A stretch of 5,978 nt of DNA from CAKTOF01 sp964523945 (lineage in GTDB: Bacteria > Bacillota > Clostridia > Oscillospirales > Oscillospiraceae), in the NCBI GenBank assembly GCA_964523945.1, contig CAZGBU010000117.1:1-5978 (forward strand). The letters run 5' to 3'. The notes under the pieces were generated by a model. That model saw only the letters and a program-made list of their open reading frames with translations. It was not told where the DNA came from and searched no databases. A program made the translations under genes and the position numbers. Below are positions 5,242 through 5,978 of this stretch, in pieces. Position 1 is the stretch's first letter. Each line of letters starts with the position of its first letter.

Positions 5242-5328
5242 GACATATTTTGAATGCGTTTTGCATCTAACTCCACCACCGTAGCATGTTTTTTCGATAA
5301 GATAGCCACGATAGATGCAAAATATGTC
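5242..5328. repeat. Split inverted repeat in the divergent intergenic region (candidate operator)
   Basis: The right arm is a continuous 17-mer at 5312-5328 (TAGATGCAAAATATGTC). The left arm carries its reverse complement in two overlapping pieces: GACATATTTTG (5242-5252) and TTTTGCATCTA (5259-5269). The left arm is thus the same site with an extra 11 bases, about one helical turn, made by a repeated TTTTG. Each arm sits close to the start of one of the divergent genes. This fits a ribbon-helix-helix operator pair, probably bound by the adjacent Arc-like protein (inference). No clear -35/-10 pair was found for either gene. Confidence 0.6.
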
Positions 5329-5345
5329 GAATTTGGGGCGATAAT

Positions 5346-5510
5346 ATGGCTGAAAAAAGTCTATCCATTCGGATCGACGACAGGCTGCTGAACAAGCTCC
5401 ACGTTGTTGCAGACTACGAGGGGCGTTCCGCCAACAGTCAGATTTTAATACTCATCCGGGAGTGCGTAGAGCGCTATGAAGCCGCGCACGGGAAGATTGA
5501 GCAGCGCTGA
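5346..5510 (+). CDS. Arc-type ribbon-helix-helix DNA-binding protein (54 aa)
   Basis: This small plus-strand gene encodes 54 residues with the full Arc/MetJ ribbon-helix-helix layout. The strand KSLSIRID (residues 4-11) would insert into the DNA major groove as a dimeric ribbon. Helix A is about 11-25, the turn GRSANS (26-31) matches the GRSVNS of phage P22 Arc, and helix B is about 29-48. Such proteins act as dimers or tetramers, usually repressing their own promoter or serving as toxin-antitoxin or phage regulators. The ATG has only a weak GGGGCG (5335-5340) upstream. The inverted repeat at 5242-5328 ends 17 bases before the start and is the obvious candidate operator. It is the only plus-strand gene in the window and has no toxin gene after it; a terminator palindrome follows within 75 bases. 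Confidence 0.87.
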   Translation: MAEKSLSIRIDDRLLNKLHVVADYEGRSANSQILILIRECVERYEAAHGKIEQR

Positions 5511-5556
5511 AGCTGCGCGTTGCATCTATTGCGAGCAGGCTGTTGTTTCGCTAAGT

Positions 5557-5585
5557 GTGCCGGCATGGTTGACAGTTGCCGGCAC
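5557..5585. repeat. Hairpin-forming inverted repeat after the Arc-like gene
   Basis: GTGCCGGCA (5557-5565) and TGCCGGCAC (5577-5585) form a perfect 9-base-pair stem with an 11-base loop. Its right end touches the larger palindrome at 5584-5623. Role unknown; it may assist termination. Confidence 0.6.
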
Positions 5586-5623
5586 AGCAAAAGGGCCGCC
5601 CAATTGGGCGGCCCTTTTGCTGT
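5584..5623. terminator. Bidirectional terminator, 40-base perfect palindrome
   Basis: A perfect palindrome is centred on AATT (5602-5605). It has a GGGCCGCCC/GGGCGGCCC core flanked by AAAA on one side and TTTT on the other, so either strand gives a GC stem followed by a short U-run. It lies between the convergent Arc-like gene (stop at 5510) and the flavodoxin-like gene (stop at 5647), where a shared terminator is expected. The U-run is only four bases, so efficiency may be moderate. Confidence 0.82.
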
Positions 5624-5646
5624 AGGTTCGGCTCGGCAGCGCGGCG

Positions 5647-5978
5647 TCAGAGCGCCTGCCCGCGCGCATAGGATTCGGCCAGGTATGCGTCGTCCCATTT
5701 CCCTGCCGCGACCAGCAGCGGAAGGCGGATAAAACCCCAGCCGTCGAACGGCGCGAGCAGCGCCTCGCAGTGCGCGCGGTAGTCAGGATTATCCGGCGCG
5801 CCCTGCGCAAAGATGCCGAGCAGCTTGATGCCGGCGGGAACGCGGCAGCCAGTCAACAGCTCGCGGTTCAGGCAGAAATGCCGGTTCATGAACTCCCACG
5901 CCTCGCCCTGCGGGTAGCCCATGTAAACGCCCGCGCCGAGCACGACCGCGCCGGCCTCCCGCAGCGCCTCGAAATAAG
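5647..5978 (-). CDS. Flavodoxin-like NAD(P)H oxidoreductase family protein, C-terminal part (partial)
   Basis: The reading frame is open to the right edge, so only the last 109 residues are visible and the start is outside the window. The visible part begins YFEALREAGAVVLGAGVYMG, then residues PQGEAWEFMNRHF follow. This resembles the strand-loop-helix of flavodoxin-fold FMN reductases, where a GxPVYxG-type loop contacts the flavin and a membrane-proximal or dimer helix follows. The rest is a C-terminal extension with a predicted strand KLLGIFAQG and a helical end. An internal GTG at 5943 is not the true start because the frame continues upstream with family-like sequence. Redox partner and substrate cannot be inferred. 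An NADPH-dependent FMN reductase is the best guess. Confidence 0.55.
   Translation of the reverse strand, partial: YFEALREAGAVVLGAGVYMGYPQGEAWEFMNRHFCLNRELLTGCRVPAGIKLLGIFAQGAPDNPDYRAHCEALLAPFDGWGFIRLPLLVAAGKWDDAYLAESYARGQAL

Noticed and set aside
5270..5311. Possible invertible promoter flanked by the 17-base inverted repeats
   Set aside because: One arm carries an 11-base interruption, the enclosed segment shows no clear promoter, and no recombinase gene is visible. An operator explanation is simpler.

Overview
The window looks like a chromosomal segment of a GC-rich Clostridia-type Firmicute, perhaps an Oscillospiraceae-like gut anaerobe. Supporting signs are a T-box leader, a CIRCE operator, strong AGGAGG-type ribosome binding sites, TTGACA/TATAAT promoters, and the gene families present. 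This placement is inference; no rRNA or other marker gene is visible. Almost everything is on the minus strand; only one small gene is on the plus strand.

Layout in minus-strand transcription order, right to left. (1) 5647-5978: the C-terminal part of a flavodoxin-like oxidoreductase, running off the right edge. It ends at a 40-base perfect palindrome that probably terminates transcription in both directions. (2) 5032-5510: a divergent pair of tiny genes. The plus-strand gene is an Arc-type ribbon-helix-helix protein and the minus-strand gene is an unrecognised 63-residue protein. Between them lies an unusual inverted repeat, one arm of which is split by about one DNA turn. (3) 4398-5028: a small heat-shock gene (Hsp20) behind a perfect CIRCE element, closed by a strong terminator. 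(4) 2801-4384: a consensus promoter drives a lipoyl-less E2-acyltransferase-like gene (TTG start, catalytic His replaced by Glu), then a Pr6Pr-like membrane protein with no canonical start codon at its expected N-terminus. (5) 38-2773: a consensus promoter and a complete T-box leader, then a compact operon of a Dabb-domain protein, a GldA-like metal-dependent dehydrogenase and a TrpX-type ABC substrate-binding lipoprotein.

The most informative element is the T-box. Its specifier loop can be folded by hand and presents UGG (Trp). Its antiterminator bulge is UGGC, which fits a tRNA with discriminator G73, as bacterial tRNA-Trp has. The operon should therefore be induced when charged tRNA-Trp is scarce, which fits the TrpX-like binding protein. 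The Dabb and GldA-like genes in the same transcript are unexpected and suggest an uncharacterised step linked to tryptophan or another indole/aromatic compound.
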